Shown here in pieces: positions 17,903 through 26,350 of a stretch of DNA of 64,000 nt. Within the stretch, counting starts at the first letter, position 1. Each line of letters opens with the position of its first letter. The DNA is from WTFV01 sp965200895 (GTDB taxonomy: Bacteria; Acidobacteriota; Vicinamibacteria; Vicinamibacterales; UBA8438). The position numbers were made by a program, and so were the translations under genes. The notes under the pieces are model-generated. The model did no database searches, was not told where the DNA came from, and was given only the letters and a program-made list of their open reading frames with translations. The stretch is taken from contig CBDAVM010000001.1 in assembly GCA_965200895.1 (NCBI GenBank), forward strand, positions 1,984,001 to 2,048,000. The letters are read 5' to 3'.

Positions 17903-18124
17903 TCATGCGCGACGGTTCAGAAGCTCCGGAAACCGTTCCCGGGTCAGGCCGGCATCCCGGATCAGCGCCCGCAGCAGGCCCCGTCCCAGCTCCCGGTGCC
18001 TGGGCACCGAGAGCCGCCGCCCGGATGGACCGATCAGGATCATGTGACTGCCCTCCATGCGATCCAGCGAGAATCCGATCCGGGCGATCGCGGCGTCTAC
18101 GGCAGTCGGCAGATGGCGCGCCAT
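17903..18124 (-). CDS. hicA: HicA-like mRNA interferase, possibly truncated upstream
   Basis: A 73-residue protein matching the HicA/YcfA double-stranded RNA-binding-like fold: IGFSLDRMEGSHMILIGP with the catalytic His27 in GSH, then LSVPRHRELGRGLLRALIRD and AGLTREEF-like AGLTRERFPELL. HicA toxins cleave mRNA and are normally paired with HicB. No HicB-like frame is visible on either side. Upstream DNA is an IS3 relic (18080-18320) whose transposase frame overlaps the first ~15 codons antisense, so the native 5' end, promoter and antitoxin may have been replaced. Either an orphan toxin or an inactive remnant. Confidence 0.7.
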   Translation of the reverse strand: MARHLPTAVDAAIARIGFSLDRMEGSHMILIGPSGRRLSVPRHRELGRGLLRALIRDAGLTRERFPELLNRRA

Positions 18125-18320
18125 CTGGGGCGCGAGGGTATCGCCGTGGGGCGCCGGCGGGTTCGGGCCTGATGCGTCTGATGGGGCTCGAAACGGTCTA
18201 CCGCCGGCCGCGCACGAGCGTCGCCGAGCCGGACCACCGTGTCTACCCGTACCTGCTGCACGGGCTGACGATCGAGCGCCCCAATCAGGTGTGGTGCTCG
18301 GACATCACCTGCATTCCGGT
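18080..18320 (+). pseudogene. IS3-family transposase (OrfB) relic, frameshifted
   Basis: Two frames together read GVYGSRQMARHL...GRRRVR, then LMRLMGLETVYRRPRTS...YPYLLHGLTIERPNQVWCSD and ITCIPV, which is the HTH_21 to DDE start of IS3/IS911-type OrfB. A small deletion near 18172 breaks the frame after VRA. The element is cut at both ends, lacks the DDE residues beyond the first Asp region and shows no terminal repeats. It is a dead fragment. Confidence 0.8.
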
Positions 18321-18377
18321 GTTGGCCGGGTGCCGGACGGGCTCGGTCGCTCTCGCACCGGAGGGTCCTGCGGGACA

Positions 18378-19859
18378 TCACTGTTCGGACGCGATCTCCC
18401 GGATGCGGATGTTGCGGAAGCGAACCGGGTCGCCGTGGTCCTGGATCGCGATGTGCCCGCGCGGGACGCGCCCGTAGCGCGGCAGCGGCGCGAACTTGCT
18501 GGCCTCCACCCGTTCCTGCCAGTCCGTGTCGCCGAGCTGGTAGGTGAGCAGGTGAACGCCGTTCATCCAGTGCTCGACCCGGCCGCGGTCGACGATGAGC
18601 CGCGACGTGTTCCACTCGCCGACCGGGCGTGTGACGTCCGCGGCGGGCGGATGCACCGCGTAGTTGCTACCGGCCGACGTGATCGGAGCCTGTCCGTCGC
18701 GGTGGCCGGCGTTGTGGAGGATCTGGAACTCCGGGCCGCTGTGCCAGACCGGGCCGTCCACCTCCTCGCTGACGCCGAAGAAGACGCCGCTGTTGCCGCC
18801 CGCCTCGACCTGCCACTCGAAGCGCAGCTCGAAGTTCTCGAACTGCTCGACGGTGATGATGTCGCCCCCGCGGTCGACCCGCGCCAGCGCGCCGTCGATC
18901 ACCTGCCAGCCATCCGGCAGCGCATCGCGCTGGTAGCCGCGCCAGGCTGCCGTCGTCGTTCCGTCGAACAGCGGGCGCCAGTCATCCGCAGAGCGGGCCC
19001 CGGGGTCGCCCATCGCCCAGACGATGCCGTTGACGACGAGCCGCTGGAACCGCTCGTCCCGCCAGACCGCGTCCTCGTGCCCGAGCGCGGTGTAGAACAT
19101 CCGGCCGTTCCCGTGGTCCCGGGTCCAGGCCAGCGCGAAGTCGCCGTCCGTGCGATGGACGCCCTCCTTCTGCGCGTCGACCGAGTCGGTGTCGAGGCTC
19201 AGCAGCACGTCGACCCGTGAACGCTCCCAGTCCCGGAACTGGTAGATCTCGTCGCTGATGCGGAAGCTGGCGCCGAGGTGGCGCGTCGCGGCGTGGTCGC
19301 GGTCCTCGACGCGGATCTCGACCTCCTGCCGCCAGGGGTGGTTGTCGAAGTAGCCGCCGATGAGGGCGCCGTAATCGGGCCACTCGTAGAACGTGTCGGT
19401 GGCGCTGTGTATTCCGACGAAGCCGCCGCCGCCGCGGATGAAGTCGAGAAACGCCTGCTTCTGTTTCGCGTCGAGCGGCAGCTCGCCGGTGGTGTAGAAG
19501 ACCACCGCGTCGTAGCGGGCCAGCACGTCCGCGGTCAGGATGGAGGCGTCGCGGGTGATGTCGACCTCGAACGCGTCGTGTGCGCGGCCGATGGCGGGAA
19601 GCACCTGCTCGGAGAGCGGCAGCACGGGGTGTGCGAAGCCGGCCGACTGGGTCACGTAGAGCACCTGCGGCAGGGACTGGGCGGCGGCCGAAACGGCGCT
19701 GCCGACGAGCACGAGCAGGGCGAGCCCGCCCGCAGCGCACCGTGTGCGGCGATCGACGATGTTCCAGGCGGAGGTCGCGCGACAGCGCGCGCGGATGCGC
19801 CACGCAGCGCACTGCGAGCGGTGATGGACGGTGTTCCAGGAGGTCGTCAGGTCGGTCAT
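18378..19859 (-). CDS. Secreted ThuA domain + DUF1080 (3-keto-disaccharide hydrolase) protein
   Basis: A 493-residue exported protein. Residues about 65-285 form a ThuA (trehalose-utilisation, glutamine amidotransferase-like) domain with VLYVTQSAGFAHPV, VVFYTTGELP, GGGGFVGIHSATDTFYEWP and ALGHEDAVW. Residues about 290-490 form DUF1080, now known to include 3-keto-disaccharide hydrolases (WRPLFDGTTTAAWRGY, NSGVFFG, RGHIAIQDHGDPVRFRNIRI). The hydrophobic leader (GLALLVLVGSAVSAAAQ) is preceded by ~42 unusual residues encoded by a direct repeat, and no later start codon is in frame. It likely acts on oxidised disaccharides alongside the downstream isomerase. Confidence 0.88.
   Translation of the reverse strand: MTDLTTSWNTVHHRSQCAAWRIRARCRATSAWNIVDRRTRCAAGGLALLVLVGSAVSAAAQSLPQVLYVTQSAGFAHPVLPLSEQVLPAIGRAHDAFEVDITRDASILTADVLARYDAVVFYTTGELPLDAKQKQAFLDFIRGGGGFVGIHSATDTFYEWPDYGALIGGYFDNHPWRQEVEIRVEDRDHAATRHLGASFRISDEIYQFRDWERSRVDVLLSLDTDSVDAQKEGVHRTDGDFALAWTRDHGNGRMFYTALGHEDAVWRDERFQRLVVNGIVWAMGDPGARSADDWRPLFDGTTTAAWRGYQRDALPDGWQVIDGALARVDRGGDIITVEQFENFELRFEWQVEAGGNSGVFFGVSEEVDGPVWHSGPEFQILHNAGHRDGQAPITSAGSNYAVHPPAADVTRPVGEWNTSRLIVDRGRVEHWMNGVHLLTYQLGDTDWQERVEASKFAPLPRYGRVPRGHIAIQDHGDPVRFRNIRIREIASEQ
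19731..19845. repeat. Pair of ~45-bp repeats in the leader of the ThuA gene, 72 bp apart
   Basis: Units at 19731-19776 and 19803-19845 are about 80 percent alike by eye and encode TSWNTVHHRSQCAAW- and TSAWNIVDRRTRCAAG-like segments before the signal peptide. The first contains the short palindrome CGCAC-CGT-GTGCG. The 72-bp spacing keeps the frame. Confidence 0.75.
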
Positions 19860-20127
19860 CGGTTGTCACCTGCCAGCGGCCCGCGCAGCCTGCCGGCGTT
19901 GCCGGGATTCGGGAGTCGCAGGGTCCATCAGTCCGTCTCTCGGTCCGTCACCAACCGTCGCGCGCCCGCCGCACACGATGCACCGGGCAGCTCGACCGGG
20001 AACGCGGGCGGCGAGCGCGCCCGTGGCGTACGCATGGCCGAGCGACACCGCGCTCACCCGGCGACGACAGAACCGGCGCCCGGCGGCCGGGCATCGGTGT
20101 TCGCGATGCCGGGCCGACGCGGATCGT

Positions 20128-21033
20128 TCATGTGCCGAGCACGTCCCTGCAGTAGTCGAGACACCGTCCGATCTCGGTCACCGTGTCCTCGCCCGGGTAC
20201 TCGTACTCGATGTTCGCCGGGATGTCCCAGCCTTCGTCGCGCAGCAGCAGCAGCGTCTCGCGGATCGGGGTGTCGCCCTCGCCCCACGGCGTGTGCAGGC
20301 CCTGGTCGCGCTTGCGGTCCTTCAGGTGCAGCGTGACCACCCGCTGATGGTTGGCCTGCAGGTAGGCGATCGGATCGTGGTTGGCCGCCACCATGTGGCC
20401 GATGTCCAGGTTGACGGCGATCGGCGCCCGGCCACCCATCTCGATGGCCCGCGCGAAGTCGTCCGGGCTGGAGAAGGCGTTCGGGTCGACCCGCGAGTGG
20501 TTGTGCATGGCCACCGGCATGCCGTAGCGATCGGCGTAGCCGGCGATGCGCGGCACGCTGCTCATGTCGGCCGAGGCCGTGATGGCGGGCGCCCCGAGCG
20601 CCTGCGCCATGTGGAAGCCGCGGTCGATCTCGGCGTCAGAAAAATGGTCCCGGAAGCTCAGGTTGTAGGCGTTCAGTTCGATGCCCGCGTCCTCGAACCG
20701 GTAGCGGATGTCCTCGAACCAGTCCAACGGGATGATCGTACGCCAGCGCCGCAACCGCTCGCGGTTTTCCGGCCGGCGCAGCTCCGCCGGCTCGACGTGC
20801 CCCTCCCACAACTCGCAGCTCGTGATGCCGAGCTGTTGCATCGCGGCGATGCCTTCGTCGAGGCTCAGATCGCGGAAGCTGTAGCTCTGGAGGCCGATGA
20901 GGACGCCGCCGAACCGGGACTCGGACTGTGCCGCCGCCGCCCGGCGGGCCGTCCCCGGCAGCATGCCGGTCGCCGCCGCCGCGACGCCGCCGAGCGTCAG
21001 CTTGTGCCATTCGCGTCGTGTGAGCTGCGCCAT
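20128..21033 (-). CDS. Tat-exported sugar phosphate isomerase/epimerase (TIM barrel)
   Basis: A 301-residue xylose isomerase-like TIM-barrel protein with twin-arginine-type leader MAQLTRREWHKLTLGG and a hydrophobic Ala/Gly stretch. GLQSYSFRDLSLDEGIAAM, VAMHNHSRVDPNAFSSPDDF, NLDIGHMVAANHD and VTLHLKDRK carry the Glu/Asp/His metal-site pattern of the IolE/AP-endonuclease-2 superfamily. The ATG is preceded by GGCGGAGG. It lies downstream of the GSDH dehydrogenase gene and upstream of the ThuA-DUF1080 gene on the same strand, consistent with processing of oxidised or keto-sugars outside the cytoplasm. The 268-bp gap to the ThuA gene holds no gene I recognise. Confidence 0.88.
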   Translation of the reverse strand: MAQLTRREWHKLTLGGVAAAATGMLPGTARRAAAAQSESRFGGVLIGLQSYSFRDLSLDEGIAAMQQLGITSCELWEGHVEPAELRRPENRERLRRWRTIIPLDWFEDIRYRFEDAGIELNAYNLSFRDHFSDAEIDRGFHMAQALGAPAITASADMSSVPRIAGYADRYGMPVAMHNHSRVDPNAFSSPDDFARAIEMGGRAPIAVNLDIGHMVAANHDPIAYLQANHQRVVTLHLKDRKRDQGLHTPWGEGDTPIRETLLLLRDEGWDIPANIEYEYPGEDTVTEIGRCLDYCRDVLGT

Positions 21034-21154
21034 CGAAACCTCCGCCGCCCGGAATCCTCGTCCATTCTACGCCAGCGTCGGCGGCAGGGCCGCAGGGCAG
21101 GTGGTCCGGACGCTCACCGCACATCCGCTCGACCAGCCGTTGAAGGTCCGGCGA

Positions 21155-21183
21155 CCCGGCCGTGTCTGGTGCACACGGCCGGG
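21155..21183 (-). terminator. Strong 11-bp hairpin after the GSDH gene
   Basis: A perfect 11-bp inverted repeat (21155-21165 with 21173-21183) around a 7-base loop starts 15 bp past the stop of the sugar dehydrogenase gene. No T tract follows on the minus strand, so it is a possible U-less terminator or mRNA-stabilising stem. Confidence 0.55.
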
Positions 21184-21198
21184 GGACCGGCGTGGAGC

Positions 21199-22416
21199 TC
21201 AGGGCGCGGGCTCGATGCGCAGCAGGGCGCCGTCGTCGACATGGTCCGTCAGCACGTACAGGAAGCCGTCCGGTCCCTGGCGGACCTCCCGGATGCGCTG
21301 CCGCAGCTCGGTCAGCAGCAGCTCGCGGCGCAGCTCCTCCATGTGCTCGTTGAAGACGATGCGTTGCAGGTGGCCGGTCCCCGGGATCCCGCCCATCTGC
21401 AGGGAGCCGACGAACAGGTTGCCCTTCCAGGCGGGGAACATGTCTCCGGTGTAGACCGCCATGCCGGCGGCGGCGATGGCGGGCAGCCAGACCACGAGCG
21501 GCGACTCGTATCCGTCCCGCGTCGGGTGCGAGGACACCCGCGCGCCGGGATAGAGACGCCCGTAGCTCATCAGCGGCCAGCCGTAGTTGTGTCCTGGCAG
21601 CAGTTCGTTGAGCTCGTCCCCCCCGTTGGGGCCGTTCTCGTGCTGCCAGAGGTTCCCGGTGCCGGGGTGCAGGACGATGCCGAGCGTGTTGCGATGGCCG
21701 ATGGTGTAGATCTCCGGCCGGTAGCCCGGCTCGTCCACGAACGGGTTGTCGTCCGGCGTCGAGCCGTCGTCGTTGAGGCGCAGGACCTTGCCGCGCAGGC
21801 TCGCGGGATCCTGCGGCGCGTTGAGGAGCTGCCCCTCCGGGGACAGGATGCGGCCCCCGGTGGACATGTAGACCTTGCCGTCGCGGCCGAAGGCGACGCG
21901 TCCGTTGAGACCCGAGTTGCCGTGGAAGGGCTCGGTGACGACCAGGTCCTTGACGTCGTGCAGCGCGTGCCCCAGCAGCCGCCCGCGCGCCAGCGCCGGC
22001 GAGCCGCGGCCGTCCGCGTGCCGCCTGGTGTAGGTGAGATAGACCAGCCCGTTGTCGGCGAAGTCGGGATGGAGCGCCACGTCCATCAGCCCGCCGTTGC
22101 CGTCGGTCCGCACCGCCGGCACCCCGGTGATGGGCCGCGGCTCGAGTGTGCCGTCGCGAACGACGCGCAGCCAGCCGTCGCGCTCGGTGACGAGCATCCC
22201 GCCGTCCGGCATGAAGGCGATGCTCCAGGGATGCGACAGCCCCCTGGTCACGACGCTGACCCGGATCTTGTGCTGCTCGGCGGTGTCGATCACCCAGGGG
22301 CCGTCGCCCAGGGGCTGCACCGGCACGCCGATGGGTTCTTCCTCCTGCGCGTAGCCGACCGTGAGCAGACAGAGCAGCAGCGGCGCCGCCAGGAGAACGG
22401 AACGTCTGACCTTCAT
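21199..22416 (-). CDS. PQQ-dependent sugar (glucose/sorbosone) dehydrogenase, secreted
   Basis: A 405-residue GSDH-family beta-propeller with a signal peptide (SVLLAAPLLLCLLTVGYAQ). Conserved blocks include GLSHPWSIAFMPDGGMLVTE, GGLMDVALHPDFADNGLVYL, NSGLNGRVAFGRDGKVYMS, IYTIGHRNTLGIVLHPGTG and HENGPNGGDELNELLPGHNYGWP. Members oxidise aldose sugars in the periplasm and pass electrons to quinone or cytochrome acceptors using PQQ and Ca2+. With the isomerase/epimerase and ThuA-DUF1080 genes it suggests an exported sugar-oxidation route. ATG 22416 follows an AGGTTGGCATG-like region. Confidence 0.93.
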   Translation of the reverse strand: MKVRRSVLLAAPLLLCLLTVGYAQEEEPIGVPVQPLGDGPWVIDTAEQHKIRVSVVTRGLSHPWSIAFMPDGGMLVTERDGWLRVVRDGTLEPRPITGVPAVRTDGNGGLMDVALHPDFADNGLVYLTYTRRHADGRGSPALARGRLLGHALHDVKDLVVTEPFHGNSGLNGRVAFGRDGKVYMSTGGRILSPEGQLLNAPQDPASLRGKVLRLNDDGSTPDDNPFVDEPGYRPEIYTIGHRNTLGIVLHPGTGNLWQHENGPNGGDELNELLPGHNYGWPLMSYGRLYPGARVSSHPTRDGYESPLVVWLPAIAAAGMAVYTGDMFPAWKGNLFVGSLQMGGIPGTGHLQRIVFNEHMEELRRELLLTELRQRIREVRQGPDGFLYVLTDHVDDGALLRIEPAP

Positions 22417-22502
22417 GCCAACCTCCCCGGGTGAGCCGTCCTGGCTCGATGATTCACTTTGCGCCGGTGTTGCAGTGCGGCTCCACCGTGCTCCGGCGCA
22501 GA

Positions 22503-23684
22503 CTACGGCAGGGGCAGCAGCGGCTCCACGCCCTCCGGCAGGCGCTGGTCGAAAGCGGCCAGTACCGCGGCGTCCGCGGCGTGGGCGCCCATCAGACCGA
22601 CGATGTCCACCAGATCCTGCACGCCGAATACCTGCTCGACGCGGGCGTAGGTCTCCGCACGGACGTTGTGGTCGCCGAACAGCTCGCGGCCGAAGGCGAT
22701 CAGGGCGGCGTCCTCTTCGGCGACGCCGGTCAGCGGGCGGCCGTGCCGTACGATGTCGATGAGCGCCGGCTCGACGCCGGCCTCCAGCGCCCGCGGCTCG
22801 TTCGTGGTCCAGTCGTACTGCGAGTCGTGCGTGCGCGCCGTCACCAGGATGGCGAGCTGCATGGTCCGGCGTCCGACCCGCGCCTCCAGCGTCTCCTGGC
22901 CGGCACCGTAGGCGCGGATGACCCCCGGACCGATCCCCGACGGGGACAGCATGCGGCCGTAGAGCTCGGCCACCGACGTCCGGCTGGCCGGGCTGCGCAG
23001 CGGCAGGCGACTGCGCGAATCGGGATGGATGTCGTCCGGATGCGTGAACGGCAGGGGCAGCGACTGCCGCCAGCCGGCCGGCATCCGCTGGTTGAATGCG
23101 GTGAGAGTGGCTGCGGTGCTCGCGTAGCGGCCCATCACGTCGATGACGTCGACCAGATTGGTCTTGCCCAGCAGGGCCAGGGCCCGTGCGTAGGTGTCGG
23201 CGCTCAACGCCCGCGTGCCGAACAGCTCGCGGCCCACCTCGATGATGATCGCCTCGCGGTCGCTCAGGCCAGTGAGCGGATTGCGATGCCGCACGATGTC
23301 GATGATGCCGTCGTCAAGCCCGACGGCGAGCGCCTCGAGCTCGTGCAGCGCCCATTCGTAGGGCTGATCGTACTCGCGGGCCGTGGTCAGGACGGTCAGT
23401 TCGGTCAACTGGCGTCCCATCGGGGCTTCGAACCGCAGGCTCGCGCCCGACCCGTGCAGCCGCAGGGCCGCGGCGCCGGTGGGCGCGCCGGCCGGTCCGG
23501 CCACCGCCGCATCGTACGCCTCGCGGCGCGCCGGATCGAGCTCCTCGCGGGCGATCGGCGGGAGGCGGCTGCGCGACTCCGGACTGATGTCGCCGGGGAG
23601 CTGGCCGGCGCGGGCGACCGGTATCCCGACCGGAAGGCCGCCGACCAGCGTGAGCGCGACCGCCGTCTGCATCCATCGCCTCAT
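22503..23684 (-). CDS. Secreted tandem carboxymuconolactone decarboxylase-like protein
   Basis: A 393-residue protein with a signal peptide (MRRWMQTAVALTLVGGLPVG) and two tandem CMD/AhpD-like domains. The repeats align by eye: YEWALHELEALAVGLDDGII with YDWTTNEPRALEAGVEPALI, and DIVRHRNPLTGLSDREAIII with DIVRHGRPLTGVAEEDAALI. The CxxC redox pair of AhpD proteins is absent, so a decarboxylase-like or unknown role is more likely than peroxidase support. ATG 23684 is preceded by AGGAGG. Export of a two-domain CMD protein is unusual compared with the cytosolic single-domain enzymes. Confidence 0.85.
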   Translation of the reverse strand: MRRWMQTAVALTLVGGLPVGIPVARAGQLPGDISPESRSRLPPIAREELDPARREAYDAAVAGPAGAPTGAAALRLHGSGASLRFEAPMGRQLTELTVLTTAREYDQPYEWALHELEALAVGLDDGIIDIVRHRNPLTGLSDREAIIIEVGRELFGTRALSADTYARALALLGKTNLVDVIDVMGRYASTAATLTAFNQRMPAGWRQSLPLPFTHPDDIHPDSRSRLPLRSPASRTSVAELYGRMLSPSGIGPGVIRAYGAGQETLEARVGRRTMQLAILVTARTHDSQYDWTTNEPRALEAGVEPALIDIVRHGRPLTGVAEEDAALIAFGRELFGDHNVRAETYARVEQVFGVQDLVDIVGLMGAHAADAAVLAAFDQRLPEGVEPLLPLP

Positions 23685-23835
23685 GTTCGCCTCCTGGCCC
23701 GGGATCGTAGCCTGCGGTCTCCGATGCCGCCCCGGCCGAGCCCAACCGGAAGTCTGCACGGTTCCGACGGCGCAGACTCCCGGTCTCCTGAACCGTGGTT
23801 GGCCGCCGAAGAGGGCCATCATAACGCCCATCGCC

Positions 23836-23942
23836 CATCCGGTCAGCGCACGGCGCGAAAACGTGGAGACTGCTGGTCCTGCGCGCCCGCGATGGCTGCG
23901 ACCAGCATCCGGTCGGCGCACGGTGCGAGAGACGTGGAGACT
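23836..23942. repeat. Extragenic pair of ~36-bp repeats, 70 bp apart
   Basis: Units at 23836-23871 and 23906-23942 share CATCCGGTCRGCGCACGGYG and CGTGGAGACT. The second has the palindromic core CGCACGGTGCG. They lie in the 320-bp gap between the CMD gene start and the RidA gene end. Nothing else is recognisable in this gap. Confidence 0.75.
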
Positions 23943-24004
23943 CGCGCCGCCGGTACGGCCTTCCGGCGCTCGCCGGCTGTGCGCACCGAGGTGACGCGGC
24001 GACC

Positions 24005-25210
24005 TCAGCGGTCGACGACCGCGATGCCCTCTATCTCCAGCAGCGCACCGTCGGCGAACAGCGACTGGATGCCGAGCAGCGTCGCCGCCGGTACGGTCTC
24101 GTCCGGGAAGCCGTGCGCCCGGCGCGCCGCGTCGACCACCGCGAAGTCGCCGGGGGCGTACTCCGGCATGTAGACCACGGTCTTCAGCAGATCCTGCGGC
24201 CTCGCGCCGGCCGCCTCCAGGCGGCGCCTGAGGTTCGCGTACACCTGGTCGGCCTGGCTCTCGAGCGGATCGCCCGGCTGTCCGACCTGCCCGGACACCT
24301 GGACGACCTTCGGTCCCGTGCCGCGCGCCGTCACCACCTGCGTGAACCCGGTGGCCGGATCGATGAACTCCCGTTCGACGGCGTTGCCGTCGATGCCGAC
24401 CACCGCGATGCCGTCGATCTCGATCCGGAACTGCTCGGCCGCCAGGGCCGGGATGCCGAGCAGCGTGCTCGCCGGCATGTCGTCGAGCGCCAGCGCCTGC
24501 TCGCGGCCCGCGCGGTATGCCGGCAGGTCCGTCTGCGGATCGAAGTCCACGATGTAGGTGGTGGCCTTGACCAGGTCCTCGAGCGATGCGCCCGCCGCGT
24601 CCAGCCGCTGGGAGACTCGTTCCCACACCGCGGCGGTCTGGTCCGCCAGCGTGTCGCCGGGGGCGACCTGCCCCGCCACGTAGACCGTCCTCACGCCGTG
24701 GGCCGTCACCGCCACCGCGCCGCTGAAGCCGTTCGCCGGCGCGAAGCGCTCGATCTCCAGGTCGACACCCGGTTCGGCCGTCACCGCGATCGCTTCGATC
24801 TCCACGCGCAGCGGTTCGGCGGCCAGCGCCCGGACCCCGATCATCGTGCTGGCCGGCCAGTGGTCCTCCTCCGGGAAGGCGGCGAGCCGCGCCTCGGCGA
24901 TCACCGGGTACTGCGCCGGCTCGAAGTCCTTCACGAAGATGCGGATCTTGACGACATCCGCCGGCGTGGCGCCGGCCTGCCCGAGGCGCCGCACGACGCC
25001 CGCGAACGCCGATTCGACGTGCTCTCGCAAGGTGTCGCCCCGTCCGACCTGTCCGGAGACGAAGATCGTCTTCACCCCGGCGTTGGTCGTGGTGACCACC
25101 TGCGTAAAGCCGCCGGCCGGGTCGATGTACTCGATCTGCGCCGCTGCGGTGCACGGCAGCGAGCACGCCAGCAGGCCGACGAGGGGGGAAAGCGGGAGTC
25201 TGCGCGCCAT
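24005..25210 (-). CDS. Secreted protein with three tandem RidA (YjgF/YER057c/UK114) domains
   Basis: A 401-residue protein with a signal peptide (LVGLLACSLPCTAAAQ) and three RidA domains at about 25-140, 150-270 and 278-400. Each repeats the pattern FVSGQVGRGDTL / YVAGQVAPGDTL / QVSGQVGQPGDPL, a LVKxxxYxxDF-like strand and an ending xEIEAIAV / IEIDGIAVVG / LEIEGIAVVD. RidA proteins normally act as cytosolic homotrimers hydrolysing reactive enamine/imine intermediates. Here one chain supplies three domains outside the cytosol. The catalytic Arg of RidA is not evident in the usual place in all three domains, so ligand binding instead of deamination is possible. Confidence 0.88.
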   Translation of the reverse strand: MARRLPLSPLVGLLACSLPCTAAAQIEYIDPAGGFTQVVTTTNAGVKTIFVSGQVGRGDTLREHVESAFAGVVRRLGQAGATPADVVKIRIFVKDFEPAQYPVIAEARLAAFPEEDHWPASTMIGVRALAAEPLRVEIEAIAVTAEPGVDLEIERFAPANGFSGAVAVTAHGVRTVYVAGQVAPGDTLADQTAAVWERVSQRLDAAGASLEDLVKATTYIVDFDPQTDLPAYRAGREQALALDDMPASTLLGIPALAAEQFRIEIDGIAVVGIDGNAVEREFIDPATGFTQVVTARGTGPKVVQVSGQVGQPGDPLESQADQVYANLRRRLEAAGARPQDLLKTVVYMPEYAPGDFAVVDAARRAHGFPDETVPAATLLGIQSLFADGALLEIEGIAVVDR

Positions 25211-25294
25211 GGTCGTCCTCCATGGGCCGCGGTTGGTGCAACGTGTTGCGCTCCCGGGCCCGGCAGGATGATACCGCGCCGACGGCGCAAGCTC

Positions 25295-25300
25295 TAGAAT
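25295..25300 (+). promoter_or_regulatory. TAGAAT -10 box, leaderless start
   Basis: TAGAAT lies 9 bp before the GTG start at 25310, so transcription would begin at or next to the start codon and leave no room for a ribosome binding site. The -35 region is weak. Confidence 0.4.
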
Positions 25301-25309
25301 CCGGTTCAG

Positions 25310-26164
25310 GTGACGCTCAGGGACCTGTTCGCGGCGGCGCTGTCCATCGCCGGGCTCATGACGCTCGGCTGGGTCGTGCTCGTGGCGCTGCTCATGTTCC
25401 AGGAGCGCCGCCTCATCTTCTTCCCGACGCGCAGCGTGGCCGCACTGCCGTCCGACTTCGGGCTCCGCGCCGAGGAGCTGGCGATCATGACGGCCGACGG
25501 CGTGATGCTCCACGGCTGGTGGATCGAGGGGCGGGGCGACCGGGTGCTCGTCTGGTATCACGGCAATGCGGGGAACATCGGCGACCGGCTGCATAACGCG
25601 CGCTGGTTCGTGGACCGGCTCGGCGTCGACGTCGTGCTCGTGGACTATCGCGGCTACGGGCGCAGCCAGGGAACGCCGAGCGAGGAGGGAATCCATCTCG
25701 ACGGACTGGCCATCTACGATGCGGTGGCGGAACGGTCGGTGCGGGCGGAGAACATCGTCCTGTTCGGCCGGTCGCTCGGCGGCGCGGTCGCGATCGAGAC
25801 GTCGCTCCATCGGCGTGCCGGGGCCCTGGTGCTCGAATCGGTCTTCCGCTCGGTCCCGGCGCTGGCGGCGGAGCACTACTGGTTCGTCCCGAGCGCGGTG
25901 GTCCGGACGCGGATGGACAACGAGTCGAAGATCGGTCGGGTGCAGGTTCCAACGCTCGTGCTCCACGGCGATCGGGACACCATCGTTCCATTGGAGCACG
26001 GTCGCCGGCTGTTCGCGTCGGCCGCCTGTCCTGCACGCCTGCATGTCATCGAGGGCGCCGGGCACAACGACACGTACCTCGTGGGAGGAGAGCCCTATGC
26101 CGGGGCGTGGGCGGCGTTCCTGGAAGACACGGCCGGCTCGACGGCGGATCGGGAGGGGATCTGA
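25310..26164 (+). CDS. Membrane-anchored alpha/beta hydrolase (YfhR/Bem46-like)
   Basis: A 284-residue protein with one N-terminal membrane helix (AAALSIAGLMTLGWVVLVAL) and a serine hydrolase body: HGNAGNIGDRL oxyanion region, LVDYRGYGRSQGTPSEEG, nucleophile elbow FGRSLGGAVA, acid in LHGDRDTIVP and histidine in EGAGHNDTYL. This is the DUF/alpha-beta hydrolase group related to BEM46 and E. coli YfhR; substrates are mostly unknown. The GTG start lies 9 bp after a TAGAAT box and lacks a Shine-Dalgarno sequence. Confidence 0.9.
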   Translation: MTLRDLFAAALSIAGLMTLGWVVLVALLMFQERRLIFFPTRSVAALPSDFGLRAEELAIMTADGVMLHGWWIEGRGDRVLVWYHGNAGNIGDRLHNARWFVDRLGVDVVLVDYRGYGRSQGTPSEEGIHLDGLAIYDAVAERSVRAENIVLFGRSLGGAVAIETSLHRRAGALVLESVFRSVPALAAEHYWFVPSAVVRTRMDNESKIGRVQVPTLVLHGDRDTIVPLEHGRRLFASAACPARLHVIEGAGHNDTYLVGGEPYAGAWAAFLEDTAGSTADREGI

Positions 26165-26350
26165 AGATGCCCGAGCGGGCGGGCGTCCGCGAGCAGAGCA
26201 GCCCGGCCATGCCGGCCGCGGCGACCTTTCCTCATCGTCTTCGCCGTGCTGCTGCTGTGCGCTGTCGAGTGGCTGCGCCGGCCGGCGGGGCGTGATGAAC
26301 CTCCGCCCGTCGCCTGAACGCCCCCTCCTGATGCCATAATTCCGTTCCAT

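Noticed and set aside
19866..20057. 63-residue minus-strand frame between the ThuA and isomerase genes
   Set aside because: No ribosome site, no recognisable motif and composition like the antisense shadows.
26222..26317. Open frame with a hydrophobic segment (FLIVFAVLLLCAVEWLRR) after the 25310 hydrolase gene
   Set aside because: No convincing start codon and no family recognised; could be the tail of a lost gene or chance.
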